A program made the position numbers and the translations under genes. From positions 124,001-188,000 of the forward strand of contig NZ_JARUKY010000006.1 of assembly GCF_029688925.1 (NCBI RefSeq): 64,000 nucleotides of DNA, read 5' to 3'. The notes under the pieces are model-generated. The model made no database searches. It was not told the origin of the DNA and worked only from the letters and a program-made list of their open reading frames with translations. This document shows positions 45,070-53,408 of the stretch, piece after piece. Position 1 is the first letter of the stretch. Every line of letters starts with the position of its first letter. Source of the DNA: Evansella sp. AB-P1 (GTDB taxonomy: Bacteria; Bacillota; Bacilli; Bacillales; Salisediminibacteriaceae).

Positions 45070-45197
45070 TAGATACTAGATTTCGTTATAATGCAACAAA
45101 ACTTGTAGATTCATAAGCTGTTTGTCTTTATGACGTTTAAGGATAAGAAATTGTTCCCAAAAATTCAAAATTTGTTTAGAGTCAGATCACTCAATAA
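45070..45197. repeat. Direct repeat copy 1 (about 125 bp)
   Basis: It starts TAATAGATACTAGA, continues GACGTTTAAGGATAAGAAAT and ends near GAGTCAGATCACTCAATA. It is almost identical to 48237-48366. The two copies bracket the lipoprotein-rich segment. Confidence 0.9.
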
Positions 45198-45243
45198 GGT
45201 AAGAAGGGACAAGACCTGTCCCACGGTCAAAGTTAATCATAAT

Positions 45244-45285
45244 AAAACACGACTTGCGAAGGTTAATATTCGTAAGTCGTGTTTT
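45244..45285. terminator. Hairpin AAAACACGACTTRC, copy 2
   Basis: AAAACACGACTTGCG/CGTAAGTCGTGTTTT, the same stem as 42939-42980 with one G-T pair; it lies just before the mosaic lipoprotein remnant. Confidence 0.7.
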
Positions 45286-45305
45286 CTACTTCATTGTTAA
45301 TATAA

Positions 45306-45390
45306 GGTTAATCCATTATTATTAGTCGTTCAAGTCTTATCGTTTCTCCACTAGGTCAGTATTGGGTAACAATACTTCTATCCGGTTTTT
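45306..45390 (-). pseudogene. Mosaic remnant of two lipoprotein genes
   Basis: Three pieces are fused: AGGTTAATCCATTATTATTA and CTTATCGTTTCTCCACT (both from the 46216-type gene) and AGGTCAGTATTGGGTAAC (from the 46669-type gene). No frame survives. Confidence 0.75.
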
Positions 45391-45567
45391 AATAAAACGA
45401 AATGACCGATTCATCATCAAACTATGATGTCAATGATTTTAAATTGATGGATGAGGAAATTGACCGAGGATAGATTACCAATCTATTAGATGAATAGGAT
45501 ATCAAAACCTTATTATAAATACCTATTTTATAAAACATAAGTCTTTTTAAATCAAGAAAGAGGATTT

Positions 45568-45610
45568 AAGAATCCAGTCTTATTTATTTGTTAAGACTGG
45601 ATTCTTTTTT
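45568..45610. terminator. Strong hairpin overlapping the end of the coiled-coil gene
   Basis: AAGAATCCAGTCTT and AAGACTGGATTCTT, 14-bp stem. The T run is on the plus strand, the minus-strand side is poor in T. It overlaps the stop codon of the 80-residue gene. Confidence 0.65.
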
Positions 45611-45833
45611 CAAGGCTATTTATTTTTGTATCATGCTTTCCTGTTTTTGCGCTTAAAAATTCAACATCATATATAATACCGTCAACTTTCTTAGATATTA
45701 AATTAAGAGTGCCTTTAACATCTTCCTGTTGACTTTTCTCTATTCGATCAAGCCTATTTAACACTTCTTTAAACTGAAGATCAACATTATCAAATCTTTC
45801 TAGGATGATTTTAAGCAACTGTTCATTATCCAT
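45591..45833 (-). CDS. Small coiled-coil protein
   Basis: An 80-residue protein with a regular heptad pattern (LLKIILERFDNVDLQFKEVL, NRLDRIEK, then KVDGIIYDVEFLSAKTGKHD). It resembles short coiled-coil proteins found in Bacillus prophages and mobile regions, but no family is assigned. GAGGTGA lies 4 nt before the ATG. A 50-codon frame ends 11 nt upstream and may be its operon partner. Confidence 0.6.
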   Translation of the reverse strand: MDNEQLLKIILERFDNVDLQFKEVLNRLDRIEKSQQEDVKGTLNLISKKVDGIIYDVEFLSAKTGKHDTKINSLEKRIQS

Positions 45834-45844
45834 TTAATCACCTC

Positions 45845-45997
45845 TTATTTTAAATCTAGTACGTATATTTCTTCATTGTTAATTTTTGCTCCTCGATGCT
45901 CACTTACCTTGGGAAATACTTCAGCTACCTCGAAAGCAACGTACACTTCAGAGGGGATCTTCAGCTTTTGCTTTCCCCAAAGGGAGTCTCGCATCAT
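45845..45997 (-). CDS. Possible small protein upstream of the coiled-coil gene
   Basis: A 50-codon frame (MMRDSLWGKQKLKIPSEV then YVAFEVAEVFPKVSEHRG and INNEEIYVLDLK). Amino acid use looks coding, but no ribosome site precedes the ATG, so it may be the 3' end of a larger lost gene. Its stop is 11 nt before the next gene. Confidence 0.35.
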   Translation of the reverse strand: MMRDSLWGKQKLKIPSEVYVAFEVAEVFPKVSEHRGAKINNEEIYVLDLK

Positions 45998-46152
45998 CCG
46001 CAAAAATCAAAACTTTAATAATTCAACACTATCCTTTAACATAACCTAAGTCTATCAACATTAATTATATCATAGATATAGGATTTAATCGTTTGGTGCT
46101 ATATAATTTATGGGACAAGAGGGACTCAGGACCAAGGTCAAAGTTAATCAAA

Positions 46153-46193
46153 AAAACACGACTTACAAAGGTTATACTCGTAAGTCGTGTTTT
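46153..46193 (-). terminator. Hairpin AAAACACGACTTAC, copy 3
   Basis: AAAACACGACTTAC/GTAAGTCGTGTTTT with a T run on the minus strand; it ends the lipoprotein gene at 46216. Confidence 0.8.
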
Positions 46194-46215
46194 CTATTTC
46201 ATCGCTATTATGAGG

Positions 46216-46572
46216 TTAATCCATTATTATTACTCTTTCAACTACTAGTATAGATCCTGCTTCATCTAGATTGATTACTTGTGTAAAAGCCTCTACTCTA
46301 TTACCTACATTTACATCGTCAAGTTTAATCGTTTCTCCACTCTCATTGACCATTTCAGCATTATATACTGAAAGAATCAGTATATGATTATTAACACCTA
46401 TATGTGTAAAATCACCTTCAATAGTTAGATATTCTTGTTCATAAGTGAAAGTATCTGTTACTTCTCCATATATTGTATAACCTCCTTCGCTATTTTCTAT
46501 CATTTCATTTGCAGCACAACCAACAATAAAAATAGATGATGTTAATAAGAGTAAAATAATTTTCATTTTCAT
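46216..46572 (-). CDS. Small predicted lipoprotein, paralogue 2
   Basis: A 118-residue lipoprotein: MKMKIILLLLTSSIFIVGC with a lipobox cysteine, then the same beta-rich plan as its neighbours (YTIYGEVTDTFTYEQEYLTI, ESGETIKLDDVNVGNRVEAF, VVERVIIMD) but clearly diverged. ATG at 46572 is chosen, 8 nt after GAGGTG. The possible fold is OB-like, resembling DUF3221-type lipoproteins by pattern; this is inference. Function unknown. Confidence 0.75.
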   Translation of the reverse strand: MKMKIILLLLTSSIFIVGCAANEMIENSEGGYTIYGEVTDTFTYEQEYLTIEGDFTHIGVNNHILILSVYNAEMVNESGETIKLDDVNVGNRVEAFTQVINLDEAGSILVVERVIIMD

Positions 46573-46668
46573 AATTAACACACCTCTTTTGAATCAACTA
46601 AATGATTAAGCATTATACTAAAAATCCCCATCATGTAGCTCTATTATCTTATCTAATACTTAACAGCC

Positions 46669-47016
46669 TCAATCTATTATTCTTACTCTATCACCCCTTG
46701 TGCTTTGTGGATCCGAATCATTTAGGTCCGTATTGGGTAACAATACTTCTACCTGGTATCCTACATGTAAATCTTCCAGTTCAATGATTTCTCCATCCTT
46801 ATTAATTATTTCAGCATCAGATACTCCAACAAATAATAAGCTGCCATCAATGTGTGTATTTTCAAAATCACCTTCGATAGTAATAGCTTCTTGTTCGTAG
46901 GGAAAAGTTTCTACAACTTCCCCATAAATAATGATTTCTGGATCATCTGACTCGCTAGTTGTACACCCTGTTATAAAAAACAATAACAAAATGATAAAAC
47001 TCATCTTCCATTTCAT
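46669..47016 (-). CDS. Small predicted lipoprotein, paralogue 3
   Basis: A 115-residue lipoprotein, apparently the intact form of the family: MKWKMSFIILLLFFITGC, then EIIIYGEVVETFPYEQEAIT and LEDLHVGYQVEVLLP, and GDRVRIID at the end. GAAAGAAGGA precedes the ATG. It is very close to paralogue 1 (43200-43535) and the pseudogene at 47827-48174, including upstream DNA, which shows recent duplication. Function unknown. Confidence 0.78.
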   Translation of the reverse strand: MKWKMSFIILLLFFITGCTTSESDDPEIIIYGEVVETFPYEQEAITIEGDFENTHIDGSLLFVGVSDAEIINKDGEIIELEDLHVGYQVEVLLPNTDLNDSDPQSTRGDRVRIID

Positions 47017-47264
47017 CCTTCTTTCCCCCTTTTAATCTAATTAATGGCTAATATACTATTCTATCAATACCATGTTTGAGACAAGGTGTAAGTGAATTCA
47101 ATGTACACATTATAGGAAAAGAGATAGGTGGCATTGCGTATTAAATTGCACACGGATCTAGTTGCATAAGGCTATAGTAAAGTAGACGGAAAAGAAGCCT
47201 CACTTACAGAATTTTCGTGTGATGACTTTGTAGGTACGTAGAGATGGGAAATGTCCCTCAATGG

Positions 47265-47621
47265 TTAATCCATAATTTTTACTCTTCTAGCACTATTACT
47301 TAATGTTGGAGGATCTGTATCATCCATATCTGTATTGATTAACAATACTTCTACCCTATCACCTTCACTAATATCTTGAAATTCTATCGTTTCTTCATCT
47401 TTATTTATTAATTTAGCAAGACGAATACCAACATTCACTTTACCACCAGAAACTCCTATATCTCTATATTTACCTTCAATGGTCATACTTTCATACTCAT
47501 AATTGAAAGTGTCTACAACTTTTCCAGTTAAAATTGTACCTTCTTCATTTTGCTGAATTACATTTGAGCCACAAGCTGTGATTAACAATAATGATAGTAA
47601 TAAAAATATTATTTTGTTCAT
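47265..47621 (-). CDS. Small predicted lipoprotein, paralogue 4
   Basis: A 118-residue lipoprotein: MNKIIFLLLSLLLITACGSN with lipobox ITAC, then GTILTGKVVDTFNYEYES and IEFQDISEGDRVEVLL, ending ARRVKIMD. It is the most diverged member. ATG at 47621 is used, 7 nt after GGGAGGG. It is single, flanked by noncoding or decayed DNA. Confidence 0.75.
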   Translation of the reverse strand: MNKIIFLLLSLLLITACGSNVIQQNEEGTILTGKVVDTFNYEYESMTIEGKYRDIGVSGGKVNVGIRLAKLINKDEETIEFQDISEGDRVEVLLINTDMDDTDPPTLSNSARRVKIMD

Positions 47622-47826
47622 ATTATTTCCCTCCCTAAAACAAGAAATCACAGAGTAACTCTTGAGGTTACCTTGTATAACAAATTTTCACCCCCATTTA
47701 TTCAATTCTACAATTATATAGGAAGCTTAATGATCACTAGAACTTCTTAATAATAAAATACAAGGAGTTGAATGATGTAGTACATGAGGAAAAACTCAAC
47801 TCAACTTGTCCCCATAACTAAGACAT

Positions 47827-48174
47827 CTAATCAATTATTCTTACTCTATCCCCTCTTGTGCCTTGTGGATCCGAATCATTTAGGTCCGTATTGGGTAACA
47901 ATACTTCTACCTGGTTTCCTACATGTAAATCTTCTAGTTCAATAATTTCTCCATCCTTATTAAATATTTCAGCATCAGATACTCCAACAACTAATAAGCT
48001 GCCATCAATGTGTGTATCTTTAAAATCACCTTCAATAGTAATAGATTCTCATTCGTAGGTAAAAGTTTCTACTACTTCCCCATAAATGATGATTTCTGGA
48101 TCATCTGACTCGCCAGTTGTACATCCTGTTATAAAAAACAATGACAAAATGATAAAACTCATCTTCCATTTCAT
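47827..48174 (-). pseudogene. Small lipoprotein paralogue 5 with premature stop
   Basis: The minus strand encodes MKWKMSFILSLFFITGCTTG and matches paralogue 3 to the end (GDRVRIID), but codon 48049-48051 is TGA where paralogue 3 has a glutamine codon (FTYE-stop-ES). The product would be cut to about 41 residues. The ribosome site region is kept. Confidence 0.85.
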
Positions 48175-48236
48175 CCTTCTCTCCCCTTTTCCAACACATT
48201 TTTCTATAGCAAAAAAGTATAATCACACCTTCCTCT

Positions 48237-48366
48237 AATAGATACTAGAATGTCGTTATAATTCAACAAATCTTGTAGATTTATAAGTTGTTTGTCTTTA
48301 TGACGTTTAAGGATAAGAAATTGTTCCCAAAAATTCAAAATTTGTTTAGAGTCAGATCACTCAATA
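48237..48366. repeat. Direct repeat copy 2 (about 125 bp)
   Basis: Near-identical to 45070-45197, same orientation; likely an end of the duplicated segment. Confidence 0.9.
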
Positions 48367-48922
48367 CGTGAGTTTATTAGCTAATCAACCTTCTAATTTT
48401 TATATGAAATAACATTCCAAAACAATAAAAAATACCTATTTATTTTAATTCTGGAATGGTACTAGCTGGGTAAATAAAGAACATGTTAGAGGAATTGTTG
48501 AATATATTGATTCATATGCAAGTGGGGTACATCTTGCTTGACAAGAGCTCTCAATAGATGGGAAGACACAATGGAATTTATCATATTAGAAATTATTTTT
48601 ACAAAAGAGGAGTACCGATCACTCCCTGAAGCTACTGGTGGTTATGATTGATAAACTCTGTTCATTAGATCAGAACAACACTTGCATAAGAATTCGATCA
48701 TGAATTCGGGTTTTAACTTGTTGTGTTAGTTGTCCGTCTAAGTATTTTTGGTTCTATACATTCCATTCGGTGAAAAATTATACTTTTGGGTTATAAAATT
48801 TACCCTTTTATAATGTATATAATGGAGGAAAGAAAAATAAGTTAGATTAGCTGCAATTAATTTTACTTTATTTCTTAATTGTGTTGTAGCAATTGAAGAA
48901 ACGTAAACTGGGGGTGAACAGT
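48367..48922. other. Noncoding or decayed stretch
   Basis: No intact gene. A short plus-strand frame (48449-48541) encodes a plausible relic with WVNKEHVRGIVEYIDSYA but has no start. The rest shows nothing definite apart from the leader of the next gene. Confidence 0.4.
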
Positions 48923-49180
48923 ATGGAGGCCGTTGATGTTGGTGGAAGTAGTGCAAGCTCTGAACACATGTCCGTAGGTAAATGGGTAATTACCTTCATT
49001 TTATTAGCTATTCCTTTACTTAATCTTATTCTTTTATTCGTTTGGGGATTTGGTGCAGACAATCCTAGAAAAAGCTATTCTCAAGCAGTCTTATTGTTTA
49101 TGGTAATTGGTTTTGTTTTATGGATTGTATTTGTTGCTCTTTCCTTCTTTGCTTTTGGTGGACTTAGTTTATTCGGATAA
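48923..49180 (+). CDS. Small membrane protein, two helices
   Basis: An 85-residue protein: short polar N terminus, helix 1 about residues 20-42 (WVITFILLAIPLLNLILLFVW), a GADNPRKSYSQA loop, helix 2 about 54-76, and a glycine-rich end. The family is unrecognised, but the NPRKSYSQA loop suggests a conserved small membrane protein. ATG at 48923 is used, 6 nt after GGGGGTG. Confidence 0.7.
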   Translation: MEAVDVGGSSASSEHMSVGKWVITFILLAIPLLNLILLFVWGFGADNPRKSYSQAVLLFMVIGFVLWIVFVALSFFAFGGLSLFG

Positions 49181-49211
49181 TATGTAACGTTAAACTATGA
49201 AATGACAAATT

Positions 49212-49247
49212 AACCCTATTCTTCTTACTTTTCAGGAGAATAGGGTT
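49212..49247 (+). terminator. Terminator of the small membrane protein gene
   Basis: AACCCTATTCT and AGAATAGGGTT, 11-bp stem, then ATTTAT. Confidence 0.75.
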
Positions 49248-49536
49248 ATTTATATGAAAAATTTATTCATAATAGTTTCCTTGGGTGATTGTCCGATTAC
49301 TGGATTTTTTTTAGGTTTAATCTAAATTAATTTCATCATAAAGTGCCTGCTCTCTAAAATGAATGCTTACTCTCCCAGTTCCGATTTTAGACACAATCAA
49401 TCTCTAAACTCTCTTTAAACAAAAAAACGACTTAGACGGGGGAAAAATCTAAGCCGTTCTTTATAGTATGCAATGGGAATACTTTTGTGATCATCCAAAC
49501 GAATAACGAATGAATAAAATCTTGCCCTTTATCACT

Positions 49537-49770
49537 AGTTCTACTCTGAAAATAGACTGGTTCAGCAGTGAAAGGTGACTACTCCAGTGGGATCAGCACG
49601 AGTCCGAAAATCCCCAAGCACTTACTGTGTAAGTGCTTGGGAGTTGAGGCCGTGCCCCAAGGGAGTCAGGATGACGACATTACACCAGTAACGGATGAAC
49701 CCACTTAATAACTATTTTCATACCTCATGGTGCAAGTTTTTCTTGCACGGGGGTCTACCCTGAAAAAAAT
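49537..49770 (+). repeat. Dispersed hairpin-bearing repeat, copy B
   Basis: It starts CTACTCTGAAAATAGACTGG, carries CCAGTGGGATCAGCACGA, a perfect 13-bp hairpin CCCAAGCACTTAC/GTAAGTGCTTGGG (49613-49641), then GTTGAGGCCGTGCCCC. It ends with a GTGCAAG/CTTGCAC hairpin and the CTACCCTGAAAA leader. Counterpart of copy A at 23480-23745. Confidence 0.85.
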
Positions 49771-49824
49771 AACGAATGTTGAAATGCTCATAGAACTGGT
49801 GAATCTGCTCATAGGACAGACAAA

Positions 49825-49955
49825 CCTGCTCATAGGAGGCCGTCTAGAAGCCCGCAAATCAGGTAAAATCACAAATGCGGTACTCAAGAAGCGTTCTAGG
49901 CGTCTGCAAAACTACAAAATCATAATGTGACAATGTGATCGCAATGAAAAAAACA
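49825..49955. repeat. Degenerate 52-bp units after copy B
   Basis: TCTAGAAGCCCGCAAATCAG starts a 52-nt unit, repeated as TCTAGGCGTCTGCAAAACTA. The unit matches the degenerate units at 16500-16680. Confidence 0.75.
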
Positions 49956-50014
49956 TTTTCTTCGTCCATGATGCAAATTTTCACTTGCATAGGCGGTCTA
50001 CCTAACAAAAAAAG

Positions 50015-50296
50015 CTATCGCCCATATACAAGGCTGTACATTGATCTTCTGTGTCCTGGATTAGCTGGGTCAACACCACAAGTCATTAACCAATTTGCGG
50101 CATAATCTCTTGTTTCAGGGGTAATTTGCACACCACAGCAATGAGCTAGCCTGTCTACTAAGCCGTATGCACCTGCTGGGGTCCGAAGCTCATGAAAGCT
50201 ACACGAACGAAGTACCTTATATACTCTACAGGCACATGCTGGATCTGCAATTCTCGATCGAAATACACTCATTAAATAAGGGTCCACTCTCCTCAT
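50015..50296 (-). CDS. Hypothetical cysteine-containing small protein
   Basis: A 93-residue protein with five cysteines (DPACACRVYKVLRSCSF, AHCCGVQ, MTCGVD) and several arginines, no signal peptide or membrane segment. The ATG has AAGGTGG about 7 nt upstream. The family is not recognised; such a composition could fit a spore-coat or metal-binding protein, but that is speculation. Confidence 0.6.
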   Translation of the reverse strand: MRRVDPYLMSVFRSRIADPACACRVYKVLRSCSFHELRTPAGAYGLVDRLAHCCGVQITPETRDYAANWLMTCGVDPANPGHRRSMYSLVYGR

Positions 50297-50541
50297 ACCT
50301 TCACCACCTTCCTAGTCCCATTTTATGATGCTCATAGGAGGTTGTAACGGCATTAAACCTGTAGAGTAACGCCCTTATACAAGCGGAAAGTAGTTCATTT
50401 CTTTCTAGTTCAAGCTCACTCATACTCCAAGATGCTTAAAGGCTGAATCGAATGATTTTGTAGTCCATAGAATTGCACCAAATCAACACTTTTCCTATTT
50501 GTTAATAGCTTTTTCAAGTTGATTCTTCTAGTTTAAAAAGC

Positions 50542-52482
50542 TCAAAGTTTCCCAAAACTATTTATTTTTTTTGGTCCATATTTCTCTAAATAGTGACTTA
50601 CTACTAATAATGGCCAAATGGTTTTATAGCTATGATAGTGAATATAAAAGCTTCCTGGTAGTCCGCCTCCTGTGGGATAATGACCATTCCCCTTCTTTTC
50701 TACTAAAAACTTTATCCCTTTTTCAATTTCGATCGTTTCCTTATCCTCTATAGCAATTAATGCATCGACGGCCCAAGCTGTTTGAGATGGAGTCCCATAT
50801 GGAAGCGGTGTATACTTCTTTACGATATCACTCTTACAAGACTCTCCCCAACCACCGTCCTTTCCTTGAATAGATAGTAACCATTCTTTTGCTTTTACTA
50901 TTGCTGGGTGATCAGTTTCTATTCCAATTGACATTAATCCCGTTACTGCTGCCCATGTTCCGTAAATGTAGCAGACACCCCATCTCCCATACCAAGAACC
51001 ATTTTTTTCTTGATTTTTAAGCAACCATTTCGTAGCCATTGCCACTTTTGGATGATCTATTTTTAGATTCACATGCTCCCCTAAAAATTGAAGCGTTCTT
51101 CCAGTTAAATCGGCTGTGGACGGATCAATCACTGTATCCTCCGTATTTGGAATAGGTAGCCTTGCTATGACATGACGATGCTTATTTTTTTCAAACGAGC
51201 CCCAGCCTCCATCCTTGTTTTGCATAGATAAAAGCCATATAATACCTTGATTCCATGCATAAAGAGAAGAAGGGTTCCGGTTAAGGGACATTTGTGGCTG
51301 AATGGCCCGTAACGCTGCTTGTGTATCATCAATGTCTGGATGGGATGTATTATTAGTAGAAAAACTCCAAGGACCGTTCGAACTATTTTTTTGATCCTTG
51401 CTTCCCCCGCCTCCCCAATCTGATTGCTGATATTTCATCAAATAGTTGGATGCCTTATGAATTACTTCATCTATAGGTAAAACTCCAGCTTCCTGCATGG
51501 TATACGTCATTAGTGCTGTATCCCAAATGTTTGACTTGGCGTTTTCTACATGATAATAATCATCCATTTTTATGACTGAGTCTATTATCCCCTTTACTCC
51601 ATTTACAATAATTGGAGACTTCTTATCATAACCTAACGCTAATAAACTATAAATCATATAAATAGAGGCAGTTACATAGCTTCCTAGAGTTCCATCCTTT
51701 TCAATGTGGTTTAAAATATACTCCTCTGCCCGTTTCCATGCTTTTTTTCGAAAGTAAGATTTCCCTAGAAAAGAAAAGGCATTATTATTGTCAAAATTAC
51801 GACTATCGTTTTTTTCACATTTACGCCTTTGCTTCCATAATCGTTTCACAATCTTTTTCTCAATTATTAAATGATCAATTGAAGGTAGGGTTTCATTTTT
51901 CTCTTCATTACTTTTTGCCACTGTAAATCGTTTACTTGCTGCAATTAGAACAGAAGCAAGATGAACTTTTACATAGGAGGTCATTCTATAAAAGCTACCG
52001 GGAATAAATTTTGGAAGGAGTAAGGATGAAGTTGGAATAGGAAACCAAAGAGGCCAAGGGTATAAACCATTTAACGCAAGCATAAATTTCGTGGAAACGT
52101 GACACCTTTTTAAGCCCCCACGCTTCATGATAAATTTTTCTGCCTTTTTCATCCTATTGTCTTCCTTTGTAATTACACGTGAAAACAATAGAGCCGTATA
52201 GGCTTCAATTGTTGCTGACAAATTTCCTTCTTCCTCATCACCGTAAAGCTTCCAAGCACCATTAGAGGATTGGGTTTTTATAAGACGTTGAGATAGCTCC
52301 TTTATTAATCCTTCGTCTTCCTTCCTGTTCAAGACCCTTAACACAATAATTGTGTAGGCATCCGTTATTGGACCATTTTCACAAGGATATCTCCATGAAC
52401 CATCACGTAATTGCTCATCCCTCAAGCGAGAGATGAGCTCCTGCTGGAACATTTTCGCTTTTTCTTGTACATCCATTTCCAT
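50542..52482 (-). CDS. sqhC: Squalene-hopene cyclase family (SqhC, sporulene synthase-like)
   Basis: A 646-residue terpene cyclase of the squalene-hopene family. The acid that starts cyclisation is in HPDIDDTQAAL (D383, D385, D386), and QW repeats are seen in NKDGGWGSF, KNGSWYGRWG and GKDGGWGES. In B. subtilis the homologue makes sporulenes from tetraprenyl-beta-curcumene in spores; a hopanoid role is the alternative. The ATG has a weak AAAGGT site. It appears monocistronic, between dispersed repeats and an SDR gene. Confidence 0.9.
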   Translation of the reverse strand: MEMDVQEKAKMFQQELISRLRDEQLRDGSWRYPCENGPITDAYTIIVLRVLNRKEDEGLIKELSQRLIKTQSSNGAWKLYGDEEEGNLSATIEAYTALLFSRVITKEDNRMKKAEKFIMKRGGLKRCHVSTKFMLALNGLYPWPLWFPIPTSSLLLPKFIPGSFYRMTSYVKVHLASVLIAASKRFTVAKSNEEKNETLPSIDHLIIEKKIVKRLWKQRRKCEKNDSRNFDNNNAFSFLGKSYFRKKAWKRAEEYILNHIEKDGTLGSYVTASIYMIYSLLALGYDKKSPIIVNGVKGIIDSVIKMDDYYHVENAKSNIWDTALMTYTMQEAGVLPIDEVIHKASNYLMKYQQSDWGGGGSKDQKNSSNGPWSFSTNNTSHPDIDDTQAALRAIQPQMSLNRNPSSLYAWNQGIIWLLSMQNKDGGWGSFEKNKHRHVIARLPIPNTEDTVIDPSTADLTGRTLQFLGEHVNLKIDHPKVAMATKWLLKNQEKNGSWYGRWGVCYIYGTWAAVTGLMSIGIETDHPAIVKAKEWLLSIQGKDGGWGESCKSDIVKKYTPLPYGTPSQTAWAVDALIAIEDKETIEIEKGIKFLVEKKGNGHYPTGGGLPGSFYIHYHSYKTIWPLLVVSHYLEKYGPKKINSFGKL

Positions 52483-52580
52483 CTACCTTTCATCCAACTA
52501 TGGGAGTTCCTTCATATACTTATATGGTTATTTGTATGAAGGGAAAGATGAAATGGTCTGTACAAACGTTTAGTTCACAC

Positions 52581-52613
52581 AATAAAGATGTTTTTTCAAT
52601 CACATCTTTTATT
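52581..52613 (-). terminator. Terminator of the SDR gene
   Basis: AATAAAGATGT and ACATCTTTTATT (one bulge) overlap the stop codon. Confidence 0.6.
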
Positions 52614-53373
52614 AAAGTGATAGTCCTCCGTTCACCTCTAATGTTGTTCCATTAATATACGAGGCTTCCTCTGATGCTAGAAAAACATAAGCGCGCCCTA
52701 TATCCTCAGGAAGTCCTAGCCTACGCAATGGAATTTTTTCCTTTAGCTGATCAATGACTTTTTCAGGCATCTTTTCAACCATGTTAGTTGCAATAAAACC
52801 AGGAGCAACTGCATTTACCCGAATTCCCTTTGGTCCTAATTCTTTTGCCCACGTTTTCGTCATGCCAATGACTGCAGACTTTGTTGCAGCATAATTGGTC
52901 TGACCTATATTTCCATGTACCCCTACAATGGAGGACGTATTAATAATGACACCGTTCCCCTGCTCAATCATTTTTGGAATAACAGCCTTAGCACAATAAA
53001 AAACTCCATTTAAATTTACATCTATCACTTCATGCCAAGCTTCTTCTGTCATTTTTCGAAACATTGCGTCTCTCGTAATTCCTGCATTATTAACGAGTAC
53101 ATCTATTTTTCCGTATTCCTCCAATACTTGACGAACCATTTGTTGAACACTAGTAGAGTCGGCAACATTTACTTGAAAAAAAGAATGCTTTCCACCTTTC
53201 TCTCCTCTTCTTGAAGCTAATTCATTCAACACTGCTTGCCCTTGTTCTTCAAGAAAGTCTGCAACGACGACAGAGGCTCCTTTTTTCGCAAACAAATGGG
53301 CTGCAGCAGCTCCGATTCCACCTGCAGCCCCTGTAATGAGAACAACTTTTCCCGCTAGACTTAATTCGTTCAT
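52612..53373 (-). CDS. SDR family oxidoreductase (FabG-like)
   Basis: A 253-residue classical short-chain dehydrogenase, probably reducing a 3-oxoacyl-ACP or acetoacetyl-CoA with NADPH. It has the cofactor site GAAGGIGAA, NNAGITRD, catalytic Ser (INTSSIVG) and YAATKSAV with Tyr/Lys, and a C-terminal GTTLEVNGGLSL. ATG at 53373 is chosen, with GGGGAGGCG upstream; a longer frame upstream is only read-through of the 52-bp array. It lies downstream of the acyl-CoA cluster and may belong to it, separated by the repeats. Confidence 0.87.
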   Translation of the reverse strand: MNELSLAGKVVLITGAAGGIGAAAAHLFAKKGASVVVADFLEEQGQAVLNELASRRGEKGGKHSFFQVNVADSTSVQQMVRQVLEEYGKIDVLVNNAGITRDAMFRKMTEEAWHEVIDVNLNGVFYCAKAVIPKMIEQGNGVIINTSSIVGVHGNIGQTNYAATKSAVIGMTKTWAKELGPKGIRVNAVAPGFIATNMVEKMPEKVIDQLKEKIPLRRLGLPEDIGRAYVFLASEEASYINGTTLEVNGGLSL

Positions 53374-53408
53374 CTTTTCGCCTCCCCTATAACAAGTAAT
53401 CTCTAAAA

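Noticed and set aside
48449-48541. Plus-strand 30-codon frame with a plausible protein (WVNKEHVRGIVEYIDSYA)
   Set aside because: No start or ribosome site and stops at both ends; possibly a relic but too short to call.
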